Source: Planctomycetota bacterium
GTDB taxonomy: Bacteria > Planctomycetota > Phycisphaerae > UBA1845
DNA: 32,037 nt
NCBI GenBank assembly: GCA_024276605.1
Contig: JAJRWX010000025.1
Coordinates: 1 to 32,037 of the forward strand
Reading direction: 5' to 3'
The first letter of the stretch is position 1. Each line of letters begins with the position of its first letter. Positions 8,890-18,757 of the stretch are shown one piece after another. The position numbers were made by a program, and so were the translations under genes. Below the pieces are notes generated by a model, which was given only the letters and a program-made list of their open reading frames with translations, searched no databases and had not been told where the DNA came from.

Positions 8890-10422
8890 CTAACGACGTG
8901 ACCTTGTTTGTTTTATTGTCGGCGTGGATAAGCGCGCAGCCGAGTTGCTGATGACGCCTAATTCATCCAGTACGGGTGGTGGCTGTTCGGCTGATGTTTT
9001 GAAGATGACATTATCAATCACCGACTGATCGACCAGCAACCTCTTTCTTAATACTTCGCTATATACCGCCCGATAGTCGATGGTGGTTCGTATGGCATCA
9101 CTGTCGATGGTTAAGGCGGGATCAAGCCCTGCCCACCCATCCGCACCACCTAGCGTTTGCTTGGCATAGACGCCACCGTTGATACTTCCACCCATCAGCA
9201 TCATCAGCCCGCCATTACCATGATCCGTTCCGCCGTCAGCATTTTCGTTAATCTGCCGACCAAATTCTCCCTGGCAGACCAATGTGATTCGATGCCAATC
9301 ATCTTGCAGGTCGACACGAAACGCAGCTAAATTTTGACTAATGTCCTTCAAGCGGTCGTACATACCGCCTCCTTTGAAGGTGCCGATCGTCGCATGGTTA
9401 TCCCAACCGGTGCGGTCGGTATACACGACTTCCACATTGACGCCACCTCTAATAAGTGCCGCAGCATTTAACAAACGCTGACCAAATGATGAATTTGTAT
9501 ATCGCGCATCAGGATGGGGAGAGATAGGCACCTGTTGCAGCAAATCGATAATTTCAAATGCGTTTAATACGCCGCTTTTGAGTGGATCCTGACTTTGGGC
9601 GGCATATCTGGTTGACAAAATATCACTACGCTGTTGGGCCGTTGCCGGATTACCTGGCAATACAACTTCGCTGAGCGCCTGAAAAGCTAACGTTTTCTCT
9701 GCAAAAGCAAGCATTTTGGGGACTAAACGATTGGAAGAAAAAGCGGCACCGCGTAGCGGACTACCCAAGCTTGGGGCAATGTTCAAATATCTCGCCAGCC
9801 AACCCGTAATGTCTGTTTGTGGTTGATTGGGTGTACCAAATTCTATCAAGGCCTCGGCTGAAAAATGCGAGCGATTGGTATCCGGTGAGCCGGCAGCGGG
9901 AATAAACGCAACTTCTCCCGCCTGATAAAATTCAAAAATGGTATTCCGATCTTCCACACCCAGATATTCTCGATCATGATAGGCTTTGTTGATGCCAAAT
10001 GCATCACTACCCACATTACCCAAATGTAAACATCGTTGTGCGCTCAGGTCCGGATCATTGTCATCGGGTGGACTAATGCCGATGGTTGGTCGAAGACCAT
10101 CTGCGAAAAATTCCGCCCCTGAATTGTACGGCGCGGCATATAGCCAAGGATCGCTATAGGGTATTAATTGAGAAAGCAAATCCGGACCACCACGCCAAAA
10201 ACAGGACACGAGAATGTCCGGCTGAGCACCCTGTTGACCAACAGCTTTCGAAAGCGAAATACCCGGAAGCACATGAGAAGCAGCTACGACGCCGGCGGCT
10301 GCGGCTGCAGATCGGCCCATGAATGCGCGACGCGTGATTTCACGGTATTCGTTGCAGGCAAAATGATCGTCACGATATCCGTCATTGCGATCGAGTTGAG
10401 CTATGTATTGTGGTTTGTCCAT
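8890..10422 (-). CDS. DUF1501 family secreted protein (Tat leader)
   Basis: 510 residues. A twin-arginine leader is visible: TRRAFMG at 30-36, followed by an Ala-rich hydrophobic stretch (AAAAAGVVAASHVLPG). The mature part matches DUF1501, a family with an alkaline-phosphatase/sulfatase-like fold: CFWRGGPDLLSQLIPY, HLGNVG, PAAGSPDTNRSHFSAEA, GGVNVEVVYTDRTGWDNHA, LVCQGEFGRQINEN, and DHGNGGLMMLMGG near the C-terminus. The Asp/His-rich motifs are where metal ligands sit in the superfamily, but enzymatic activity is not established for the family. It lies 65 bases after the DUF1800 gene and directly before the cohesin-like gene. DUF1800-DUF1501 neighbours are common in planctomycetes and other bacteria and are thought to work together; their substrate is unknown. 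Folded export across the inner membrane is expected. Confidence 0.9.
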   Translation of the reverse strand: MDKPQYIAQLDRNDGYRDDHFACNEYREITRRAFMGRSAAAAAGVVAASHVLPGISLSKAVGQQGAQPDILVSCFWRGGPDLLSQLIPYSDPWLYAAPYNSGAEFFADGLRPTIGISPPDDNDPDLSAQRCLHLGNVGSDAFGINKAYHDREYLGVEDRNTIFEFYQAGEVAFIPAAGSPDTNRSHFSAEALIEFGTPNQPQTDITGWLARYLNIAPSLGSPLRGAAFSSNRLVPKMLAFAEKTLAFQALSEVVLPGNPATAQQRSDILSTRYAAQSQDPLKSGVLNAFEIIDLLQQVPISPHPDARYTNSSFGQRLLNAAALIRGGVNVEVVYTDRTGWDNHATIGTFKGGGMYDRLKDISQNLAAFRVDLQDDWHRITLVCQGEFGRQINENADGGTDHGNGGLMMLMGGSINGGVYAKQTLGGADGWAGLDPALTIDSDAIRTTIDYRAVYSEVLRKRLLVDQSVIDNVIFKTSAEQPPPVLDELGVISNSAARLSTPTIKQTRSRR

Positions 10423-10487
10423 GTTTTAACAATAACTCCAAATGTTCATCCAATGTCCACTACGTAATCGATAATCCGCTTACTCTA

Positions 10488-12101
10488 TCAAATGAATTGA
10501 TAGGTAGGTAAACTCATAGCTAAACCGAGTGCTTCCTTTAGTCTGGATTCCGAGGCCGTACCAAATCCAATAAAATCTTGCACGGCTTCAACTTCTTTTT
10601 GTGTCATACGTCCGCCCGTCAACAATTCGTTCAAGCCCTGTGCCTGTGTACCCCCCGTTGTGGCATTTACTTGTGATAGCAAATTGGTCACACTATAGCT
10701 GACAACATCCGTAATGCCGTTGTTGGACAATGCATCAACATACGCCCAGCGCGGTATGGCACTTCCCTCCGACCATGTCTTCGTGTCAAACGGACCGTTG
10801 GGCGGTCCCCAGAAATTAGGATGCATACCCATACTGTCCATAAAGAAACTCAAAATCGATAAGAATCCTGGATTGGATACAAACAAATCGGCATTGATCG
10901 CGCGCAAGGAAGAAGATGTTAAGTCAAGTGGGCGTCTGAACTTGGGCGACGACGCATTGGTTAGCACATCGCGCTGTAAGATGACGGATAGCATAGCACG
11001 AATATCGCCAATGGGATTACTATTTAGGTAAGTCCATTTTACCATTTGTACAATATCTTCAGGTGGATCGTACGCATAATTTATTCCACCAAGGAAATGT
11101 CGGCAAAGCTTTCGAGAGATGTAGTCGGCTGTATTGGGATGCTCAGTTAAAATGGTGATGGCTTGTATGCCTTCATTGATCCCGGATGCGCCGCTTTGCC
11201 CTTGAATAAAATTGCCTAACAGCATTTTATTGCCCGTGTCGTGGTTGCCGGAAATAAAACGGAAATCGCCATATTCATACAAACCACCGTTGCACCCTGC
11301 CCCGTTCAAACACACCGACCAGCCGGTGAGGATTCGCGCCAGTTCTTCAATGTCCGTTTGCGTATAACCATTATCAACGCCTAACGTATGAAGCTCCATG
11401 ACTTCGCGTGCGTAGTTTTCATTGGGGGCCGACGCGACGTTGGTGTTGTTGTTCAGATAATACAACATGGCTGAGCCTTGTGCCGAGGCTTGAATGAGAT
11501 CGGGAAAGGTGCCCATCGCGTTAGCAAGTACCTTATCTCGCAGGAATGGCCAAAGAATAAATCTTTGGGTTCCTGAGCTATTGATATCAATGTTTAGATG
11601 CTGATTCCAAAACTGAAACATTCGGTAATACAACTGCGCTTTGGCATATACATGCCACATAAGCTGAACGGTGGTGGCCTGCCGCAGTGCGATGAAGGAC
11701 ATATTCATCGGATTATAGGCCACGACTATCTCTAATGCTGACATGGGTAGGATGTCATAATCAACAAGCCTGGCCTGTAGCGCCGGATCGTTCGCATCGA
11801 TGATCGTTTCGAAATTGAGTTGTTCTGCCAAGTAGGCGTCATAACCCAGACTCTCGGCGTACTGATACTCAGACAAGCTAAAGCCGCCCGTTATGCGATC
11901 AATCAATAAAACAAGATCAGGGTCATAGCCTGCATCAGCCATTCTCAATGGGGCTGAGGCCTCGGCTTCTTTGGACATGGCATCAGACAATAGCCCCGCT
12001 GCACCGCCAATAGCAGGGATTTGGAGAAACTGACGGCGTGAAGAAGCTCCGTTACTAGCGCTTACCTTCGATGGCATCATATTTGACTTCCCAACATTCA
12101 T
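10488..12101 (-). CDS. DUF1800 family protein (Tat leader)
   Basis: 537 residues. The start at 12101 has AGGA four to five bases upstream and is followed by a twin-arginine leader, SSRRQFLQIPAIGGAAGLL (RR at 22-23). Family hallmarks are clear: GFSLSEYQYAESLGYDAYL, LLWHVYA-like and WNQHLNI segments, NYAREVMELHTLGVDNGYT, LARILTGWSV and HPNTADYISRKLCRHFLGG. Function is unknown; members are secreted, largely helical and almost always encoded beside a DUF1501 gene, as here. It sits 50 bases downstream of the giant repeat protein, so the whole cluster is probably one transcript. Nothing unusual in length or motifs. Confidence 0.92.
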   Translation of the reverse strand: MNVGKSNMMPSKVSASNGASSRRQFLQIPAIGGAAGLLSDAMSKEAEASAPLRMADAGYDPDLVLLIDRITGGFSLSEYQYAESLGYDAYLAEQLNFETIIDANDPALQARLVDYDILPMSALEIVVAYNPMNMSFIALRQATTVQLMWHVYAKAQLYYRMFQFWNQHLNIDINSSGTQRFILWPFLRDKVLANAMGTFPDLIQASAQGSAMLYYLNNNTNVASAPNENYAREVMELHTLGVDNGYTQTDIEELARILTGWSVCLNGAGCNGGLYEYGDFRFISGNHDTGNKMLLGNFIQGQSGASGINEGIQAITILTEHPNTADYISRKLCRHFLGGINYAYDPPEDIVQMVKWTYLNSNPIGDIRAMLSVILQRDVLTNASSPKFRRPLDLTSSSLRAINADLFVSNPGFLSILSFFMDSMGMHPNFWGPPNGPFDTKTWSEGSAIPRWAYVDALSNNGITDVVSYSVTNLLSQVNATTGGTQAQGLNELLTGGRMTQKEVEAVQDFIGFGTASESRLKEALGLAMSLPTYQFI

Positions 12102-12151
12102 ATCCTAAACCACTATGCTGCAATAGCTTCAATCTCATACACCTATGTCAT

Positions 12152-15100
12152 TTAACGATCTAATCGCTCCGGCCTTTTGTGATACAAATGCGGTGGTGAC
12201 AACGAGATATCCGCAGGGTCAATTAACCCTTTGCCCACGCCGGCGATACCATGTTCACGAGGAATAATCGTAAACGTCCCAGGACCAACCAGCATGTCCT
12301 TTTTTGCCTTGAGTAGGATGGAACCGAACGACGCTCGGTCATTCACGCCAATACCACTTTCCAAAGTAGCGCCGCCAAACCATTGCACCGATCGCGCCCG
12401 CAGGGTACCGGAAGCAAACATGGGGAAATGATCGTCAGTGGTGGCTTGGATGACGTCAACCTGATTCGGATCAAACACGACATCCACAAAAACCGCGGAT
12501 ACGCCTAGTGTCCCTATCGTCTCATCACGAACATAGAGTGAAACCTCAAAGGTCTCATCGACAGCGATAAATGATTTATCCGTTTCCCATGAAATGCGCC
12601 ATGCGGATGTTGCTAAGCTTGAATTGATTAACTTATCCAGGCCATTGTGGTGTTCCGGTTTCGTAAAAGTGGCCACTTGATGCCTTGTTGAGCCGTCGCC
12701 AATCATAGGCGCACCTGTGTCACACCTACGGCATAATGGCAATTCAGACTGGCTGATAGATGGGCACGCCTGCAACCAGCCGGCTGCGAACCAACCAATA
12801 TCACCGGCATCGACGAAGGCGCTGCAATCGAAATCGCAAGCGCGATTAAACCCGACATCACCCAGGCCGGTTAGCCAACAACCCGCAAAAATGCCGGAAT
12901 CTCCAGCGTTGATAAACGTATCACCATCAAGATCGTACACGCAGTTTGACTGTATACCGAACGTTTCCGAGTCTATGGAGACATCCGCAGGGTCGATCAA
13001 ACCGTTATCGATGGTTGACACGCCTGATGAACCAACGTCTACCGAGATTGTCGTATTCACCGGGCAATCCTGCGACTTTAATTCGACGATAGCGACACGC
13101 CGCCATTCCGGTGAGATACCCACGCCGGATGCGGTTAGATCGGCTCCACCAAGATTGGATATGATCCCGGCTACGTTATCAATTTGTCCATCGATGTTCG
13201 AAGTAAAAGGCGGTCGATGATCTATGTTCGACGCCTGAAACGTTATGGCATCAAAGGTGACATTCACATATACCTCGGCTAAGCCCGAATTCACGACGCC
13301 GCTATCCGTCGCCCAAATCTCAAATACAAACGGATCACCCAAGGGGAATATAGTATCTGAAACCGGTGGCGTCATGGATGCGTCACTAAGACTAGCTTGA
13401 TTGCGAACGACAATGGCTAACTCTACATCAACACCTTCGCACTCGTCGGGAATGCCATTGCCATTGACATCCAAACTGGTACCAGCCGTGATGTCACAAC
13501 TGTCCGCGATTCGATTATTGTTACAATCCTCGCATTCGTCGGGAATCTGATTGGTGTTGCAGTCTTTCGATGCCGGCCTGAATGTTAAATCAAAAGTAGA
13601 CACAAACAGGGGCGATGATGGAAAAATTTCAAGGACCACGCCGGTCACGCTATCCAATTCCACAACTGAACTGATCAATGAATGCCCTAGATATAGATGA
13701 CCGTCAGGACCAAATTCAAGCGGCGTGAAGAAGAATGCCCCCGCACCACCTAGATCAGCTAGCAGTATCCGATCGAATACACCGGTGGTCCCGTTATATA
13801 CCTGAATATTATTTGCTCCCGTATCGGAAATATACAAATCACCGTCTGGGCCAAAGGTTAGCCCAGCAGGATTGATGAGTGTGCCGCCACTTGTGAATGA
13901 ACCGATGACATTGCCGGTTGTACCATCGATCTGAATAATGGCGCCGTTGGTAAAATCAGCAACGAACAGATTCCCCGTTGCGTTGAAAGCCATAGAAAGA
14001 GTAAACGGAGGTGTCGGCGGGTTGATGTCTGCGAATACCTGAATCGGCGTGCCCGTAACACCGTCAAACGTAGTAATCTGCCCTGTCGAGTTGAGCGCAT
14101 AAAGATCATCATCAGGCCCAATCAGCAGGTCGACAATCCGGGGAACAATCGTCCCCGTAAAATCACTGATGGCAGCGCCTGTATCACCATCAAAACGCAA
14201 GATGGACTGGGATGTAAAATCACTTACCAACAGGTCGCCCGTTGGTGAAAACACAAGGCCGGTAGGATTGTTCAGTCCGCCCCCGTTTGACGGTACATAT
14301 TCACCTAGAAAGGCATTGGTCACAGCCCCGTATTGCACAACGTTGCCTGAATTAAATCCGGTTACGAACAGGCCGCTGGTTCCGTTCAAATTGCATTGAT
14401 CGGGTACGCCGTCACCTTGGCAATCGGTGTCAAAACCGGAAGTGATGTCACAAGCGTCCAACACACCATTACTGTTGCAATCTCGAAATCCCTCGCATTC
14501 GTCGGGTATGGCATTTGAATTGCAATCCGGGCTTGTCCCATCGGCTATGTCACATGAGTCTGCCAAACTATTACCGTTGCAATCTTCACAATCATCTGGG
14601 ATAGCATTGGTGTTGCAGTCGTTACTAGTGCCACTATTCAAATCGCAATCATCCGGTACGCCATTACCATTGCAATCTTCACTCACTTGGAAAGAGAAAA
14701 AATCCAACGTGATCGAATCAAGCGTACCTTCATCAAACTCAGAACTATCATAAAGGCGTATGGTCCAATTGCCGCATTCATTTTCCCCGGTGAACGTAGA
14801 TAAAGTCCCAGGCCAGGCAGTCGCACCCGCATCCGTATGAAACTGGCCCGTACCGGAATCGGCATCTTCAATGCTGATAGGGAATCGATCGTCGAGTTCT
14901 ACATCCAAAGAGGAATCATTCAAACCGCAACATTGTCCACCACCACAAAAGGGGTCTAACTCGGCTAAACCTATCCGACTAAATAGTGTTACTTCAGTAC
15001 CGTTGGGACTTATTAGCACAGCTACTAAGTCGCCAACCCAACTGTGACTCAATTGTATACTGACGGCAAGATGTTCGACCTGACCGCACTGACCCGTGAA

Positions 15101-16453
15101 ATCAACCGGAATGGTCTGTTCGATAAAGGTTGATCCATTGGCGTCACAGTCGGGTACTGTTACCCCCGGCTGTCCTAGGTCTAACGTCACCGACTTTCCT
15201 TGGTCGCCGGGAATTAAATCGAGATCATCAGGTATTTGATTGGTGTTACAATCCGGTTCGCACTCATCAGGGATGCCATTGGCATTGATGTCCGGACTCT
15301 GCAAATTGGCAATATCGCAAGCATCGGCCTGACCATTTGCATTGCAGTCCGGCTGACATTCATCCGGCACCAAATTGCCGTCGCAATCAGTGGCGCCGCC
15401 TAGAACTTCGCAAACGTCAGATTGACCATTGGTATTGCAATCCGGATCACATTCATCAAAAACACCGTCACCATTACAGTCCGGCAATGATTCGCATTCA
15501 TCAGGTATGGTATTATTATTGCAATCCGGCAGCCCTTCGCAGGCATCAGGAATACCATTCGAATTGCAGTCTGCCGCAACTCCGCTGCTTATATCGCAGT
15601 TGTCCGGAATGCCGTTGCCATCACAATCTGCTTCAATATCCGCCGCCAGTTCACATTCATCGGCTACGCCATCGTTGTCGCAATCTGCCAGTCCTTCGCA
15701 CTCATCAGGTATGCCATTACCGCCACCACCCAAATCAGACAGATACGCCTGCAAATCAGCATAATTGTCCGGGGTAAGATCAAATGTACCGCCGGTATGG
15801 AACACGCACCCGCTTGTTTTCCATTGATAAGTATAACGACTACGACCACGATGATTAGGCGCAGTATTGCCAAACCCACCAAAGCCGTGGCATACCGCAC
15901 AGTTGGCGTTGTGAATCAATTGCCCGAAGAACATACTGCCGACATCAGGCCCGCCGCCTCCACAATCCCCTACCGATTCATTCACCAAGTCGCAAACATC
16001 AGAAGTGCCGTTGGATTGGCAGTCTGGATCGCATTCATTCAATACCCCATCGAAATTGCAGTCCAGTGCAAAATTTTGTGAGCAATTCGGATCAAGTTCG
16101 CATTCGTCCGGTGTCCCGTTGTTATTGCAATCGTCCAAGGATTCGCAGATGTCTACAACGCCGTTCGCGTTGCAGTCGTTTATCGCATTAAGCGTACAAT
16201 TCTCGCCGGGAAACCAGATGCCGCCCTGATTTTCACAATTAACCTGAGTCAATGCGTCGTCACAGGCCATCCCCGTACAGCATGCACCAGTCCCCACCAT
16301 ATCAATATCAGAGGTGCTTGTGCGCGAGAGATTTACATGACGATCGATAGCATCCGGTAGTAAGTCACTGCGCTGGTCACTTGCTTGACCATAGTCAAAG
16401 ATGGACAACAAAAGTGCTACAAATAATAAGAATCTTTTATTACTTCGAGTCAT
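12152..16453 (-). CDS. Giant secreted multidomain protein with Cys/Asp repeats and cytochrome-c-like insert
   Basis: 1433 residues, start at 16453 confirmed by GGAGG five bases upstream and a signal peptide (RFLLFVALLLSIF, cleavage near QASD). A small disulfide unit GACCTGMAC comes first. Residues about 90-690 hold many units of the type DCNGNGIPDECE, Cys-bonded and calcium-binding in character. Three inserts interrupt them. Residues 172-243 contain CAVCH (185-189) and end in NYADLQAYLSDL, a short cytochrome-c-like module. Residues about 430-590 match the proprotein-convertase P domain (HTWVGDL-like SHSWVGDLVAVLISPNG; ENECGNWTIRLYDS). Residues about 695-960 are a six-bladed NHL-like propeller. 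Two cohesin-like domains (about 1008-1165 and 1285-1415) flank a dockerin-like pair (YDLDGDTFINAGDSGIF and FDCSAFVDAGDIGWF, 1173-1231). It heads the cluster with DUF1800 and DUF1501 and is probably a surface or extracellular-matrix protein. Confidence 0.85.
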   Translation of the reverse strand: MTRSNKRFLLFVALLLSIFDYGQASDQRSDLLPDAIDRHVNLSRTSTSDIDMVGTGACCTGMACDDALTQVNCENQGGIWFPGENCTLNAINDCNANGVVDICESLDDCNNNGTPDECELDPNCSQNFALDCNFDGVLNECDPDCQSNGTSDVCDLVNESVGDCGGGGPDVGSMFFGQLIHNANCAVCHGFGGFGNTAPNHRGRSRYTYQWKTSGCVFHTGGTFDLTPDNYADLQAYLSDLGGGGNGIPDECEGLADCDNDGVADECELAADIEADCDGNGIPDNCDISSGVAADCNSNGIPDACEGLPDCNNNTIPDECESLPDCNGDGVFDECDPDCNTNGQSDVCEVLGGATDCDGNLVPDECQPDCNANGQADACDIANLQSPDINANGIPDECEPDCNTNQIPDDLDLIPGDQGKSVTLDLGQPGVTVPDCDANGSTFIEQTIPVDFTGQCGQVEHLAVSIQLSHSWVGDLVAVLISPNGTEVTLFSRIGLAELDPFCGGGQCCGLNDSSLDVELDDRFPISIEDADSGTGQFHTDAGATAWPGTLSTFTGENECGNWTIRLYDSSEFDEGTLDSITLDFFSFQVSEDCNGNGVPDDCDLNSGTSNDCNTNAIPDDCEDCNGNSLADSCDIADGTSPDCNSNAIPDECEGFRDCNSNGVLDACDITSGFDTDCQGDGVPDQCNLNGTSGLFVTGFNSGNVVQYGAVTNAFLGEYVPSNGGGLNNPTGLVFSPTGDLLVSDFTSQSILRFDGDTGAAISDFTGTIVPRIVDLLIGPDDDLYALNSTGQITTFDGVTGTPIQVFADINPPTPPFTLSMAFNATGNLFVADFTNGAIIQIDGTTGNVIGSFTSGGTLINPAGLTFGPDGDLYISDTGANNIQVYNGTTGVFDRILLADLGGAGAFFFTPLEFGPDGHLYLGHSLISSVVELDSVTGVVLEIFPSSPLFVSTFDLTFRPASKDCNTNQIPDECEDCNNNRIADSCDITAGTSLDVNGNGIPDECEGVDVELAIVVRNQASLSDASMTPPVSDTIFPLGDPFVFEIWATDSGVVNSGLAEVYVNVTFDAITFQASNIDHRPPFTSNIDGQIDNVAGIISNLGGADLTASGVGISPEWRRVAIVELKSQDCPVNTTISVDVGSSGVSTIDNGLIDPADVSIDSETFGIQSNCVYDLDGDTFINAGDSGIFAGCWLTGLGDVGFNRACDFDCSAFVDAGDIGWFAAGWLQACPSISQSELPLCRRCDTGAPMIGDGSTRHQVATFTKPEHHNGLDKLINSSLATSAWRISWETDKSFIAVDETFEVSLYVRDETIGTLGVSAVFVDVVFDPNQVDVIQATTDDHFPMFASGTLRARSVQWFGGATLESGIGVNDRASFGSILLKAKKDMLVGPGTFTIIPREHGIAGVGKGLIDPADISLSPPHLYHKRPERLDR

Positions 16454-16480
16454 TGACGCCTCCGTTCACTCGCCATTGTA
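16451..16480 (-). promoter_or_regulatory. Candidate extended -10 promoter and RBS of the 16453 gene
   Basis: On the minus strand TGC-TACAAT (the -10 at 16475-16480) forms an extended -10, followed by GGAGG and the ATG at 16451-16453. No good -35 is seen, and the untranslated leader would be only about 15 bases. This is the only plausible promoter I find for the four-gene cluster. Confidence 0.35.
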
Positions 16481-16851
16481 GCATCGTAAATTGAAAAGTG
16501 ATAGGAAAAAAACAGATCATTCATGATGTGCTAAAAATTCAACACAACCTTTACCTGTTACTCGACTCACTACAAATGTTACCGCACAATATGTTTTCTT
16601 ACTGTACTAGTTGATAGATGTAACCAAGGATGCGCCGAAAATCTCTAAACTAACAGTGCCTACGGTACGCCCATTTAACCGGCATTTTTTTGTCTGATTT
16701 TCAACCGAGATCGCGTAGGGTAGTCCAATTCGATAGACGTGAGAGTGAACTCCATCGCGACCTATACGCCTATAAGGCTATAGCCTAATCGGCCATGCGC
16801 GGTAACTTCAGACAGCGTCTCGGCATTCTGCTTCAAGCGCACATGTGCCAA
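16454..16851. other. Intergenic region, no gene seen
   Basis: About 400 AT-rich bases between the GH172 gene and the giant protein gene. It holds a perfect 12-bp palindrome AGGCTATAGCCT (16775-16786), which may belong to a weak terminator for the GH172 gene, and the candidate promoter at its left end. No coding frame is convincing. Confidence 0.5.
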
Positions 16852-18561
16852 TCAGCAAGGGCCTGATAGCGTTGCTTGGATTACAGAATAGTCAGCTAAG
16901 TCCACTTTACCGTCGTTGTTTATATCTAGTTCTATTGCGCACGCAGCATCCCTACCAAAGCAGGTTTGGAACATGGCAAAATCCGTTAGATCAATGTCAT
17001 TATCTTCATCAGTGTCGCCCGGTTGGTCTGGCAGGAGGTACCAGAATGCCACCGAAGTCCACTGCGCACCGGCAATACTATAGCGGTTTTCAATTTTAAC
17101 ATTGAGATTGCGGCAAAATGGAATTCTATCGGCGATATACCAACGGTATTGGTCGGCACGAGCATAGTCAACGCCTAACTCTCGGTGTACGTGAAGGATG
17201 CCACTTAGAGGTCGGGTGGCGGATGGCGGCATGACGCCTTCAGGCTCACTGGATAGTGTGCCAACCCAATTGTAATAGTACCCACCGTTATAGGCGTCTT
17301 CCAAACCCGTGCCTAATTGGCGCTGTACACCATCGACGGTTATGACCTCATCTCCTTCCAGCATGAAGAAACTATAACTTGGCTGCTCAAGATAAAGTAG
17401 ATTCCCCACGTAGTGACCTCTGCCGGTTGTTGAGAGGATTTCATGATATAGTTGTCCCGACTGACGCACATCGGAGATCATCTGTACATGAAGATATGCT
17501 AAGTCATAGTCGATTTCGCCGGGTATATATTCCACAACTGCGGCATCGATAGTGATCGGTGCGTTCGTGGTATTGACGATTTTTATGTCTATGGCATCAC
17601 GAATCGGCATGGGGAAGAAACAGTATGAACCGTCCGGGCCAACAGTACCAAGGGGAAGGCTTTGGTAACCCGCACGGTTATATCCTGCGCCGAAGAATGC
17701 AGCCAGCGGTACCTCGATGGCAGGTATTGGCCGATTATCGTAGGCAACTTTGAGCGTCAGGCCGTCTAGTTCAGTATTAGTGACACTATCGTGTCGAATG
17801 TTTAAGCGACGGATGATGCCGGGTCCACTAATACTTGCGAGCGAGATGAAACGCTGTGCGCCGATGCTTGTTACGCCGGTCGAGAGCACGGTACTGCCAT
17901 TGGCCGGTAAATCAGGATGCGTGCCTGCGTTACTCCACAATGCGACGGTCGTATTGCGTGCAGCTTGTTGCGAGGGCGAAAGAGTCGGCGTAAATGTGTT
18001 GAGTTGAGTATGCGGTGGTAACTTCAGGTAGCTATATTGATAATAATGCCGATTGGAAGACCATCCAGTTGGAGGCAGTGCTTTATTGGCAGATTCGATA
18101 CGAATTGACTTGGCAAACGGAATTGGTTCATACGATACCTGCCCGCCGGCGGACGTATCGATTAGTGGGGAAGCGAAGTAAGCCATTGCGCCGGAGAACC
18201 ACTCATCGGATGTGGTGTCTATGCGTGGTGTCGGTTCACCATCGAAGTACATGCGGATAGGAAAACTTCGGTTAGCCGTTAAATGCGGCATCCAAAATCG
18301 ATAGATAACACCGGGGCCTTGGATTGTGTCGACTATCGTGTTCGTGTCGTAATCGATTAAACCCTGTGGCCAAGCGTAATGGCTATAGTCGCCGTTGCCG
18401 CCACTTCGATCATAGCTTGATGCCATACCGGCGGTGACGCCGGGTCGCACTCTCGCCCAACTGATCCAGTCCGAGTAATCGGCATAGCCGGGTGGTTCGC
18501 CGGCCCGTGCTAGGGCTGCACTGATGGCTAATACAAAGATTATGAACCCGACACGTCTCAT
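16852..18561 (-). CDS. DUF2961 (GH172-type) secreted protein with dockerin-like C-terminus
   Basis: 569 residues. A clean signal peptide (VGFIIFVLAISAALARA|GEP) directs export; AAGGGG lies upstream of the ATG at 18561. Residues about 25-400 match DUF2961, now glycoside hydrolase family 172 (known members act on alpha-D-fructofuranose or arabinofuranose linkages): SSYDRSGGNGDY, IQGPGVIYRFWMPH, RMYFDGEPTPRIDTT, and FFPMPIRDAIDIKIVN. The second jelly-roll half is also present (DYARADQYRWYIADRIPF). The last 60 residues are a dockerin-like pair, DTDEDNDIDLTDFAMFQ and DINNDGKVDLADYSVIQ, with calcium-ligand spacing and good hydrophobic positions. Exact sugar substrate is unknown. Catalytic glutamates cannot be assigned with certainty from sequence alone. 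It may be transcribed separately from the giant-protein cluster. Confidence 0.82.
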   Translation of the reverse strand: MRRVGFIIFVLAISAALARAGEPPGYADYSDWISWARVRPGVTAGMASSYDRSGGNGDYSHYAWPQGLIDYDTNTIVDTIQGPGVIYRFWMPHLTANRSFPIRMYFDGEPTPRIDTTSDEWFSGAMAYFASPLIDTSAGGQVSYEPIPFAKSIRIESANKALPPTGWSSNRHYYQYSYLKLPPHTQLNTFTPTLSPSQQAARNTTVALWSNAGTHPDLPANGSTVLSTGVTSIGAQRFISLASISGPGIIRRLNIRHDSVTNTELDGLTLKVAYDNRPIPAIEVPLAAFFGAGYNRAGYQSLPLGTVGPDGSYCFFPMPIRDAIDIKIVNTTNAPITIDAAVVEYIPGEIDYDLAYLHVQMISDVRQSGQLYHEILSTTGRGHYVGNLLYLEQPSYSFFMLEGDEVITVDGVQRQLGTGLEDAYNGGYYYNWVGTLSSEPEGVMPPSATRPLSGILHVHRELGVDYARADQYRWYIADRIPFCRNLNVKIENRYSIAGAQWTSVAFWYLLPDQPGDTDEDNDIDLTDFAMFQTCFGRDAACAIELDINNDGKVDLADYSVIQATLSGPC

Positions 18562-18757
18562 CTATGAATCCCCTTACTCCGATCGTAGCTGAACAGCCGG
18601 TGTGCATCAAGCGAAATAGGCCATACACAAAAACGTAGACAGTGACAAGGCTCTCGCATTGGTTTTTTTGTGTTGCGATGTTTTATCGTGCAACGGATTT
18701 GGCACTTATTTTTCTTTCAGCTATGGTGGGGGCGGGCGATGGCGTGATGCAGGTGAT

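Noticed and set aside
12152-16453. Possibility that the repeated DCNxNxIPD units are a CRISPR or DNA satellite
   Set aside because: The periodicity is at the protein level with varied codons, inside one long ORF; no conserved spacer structure.
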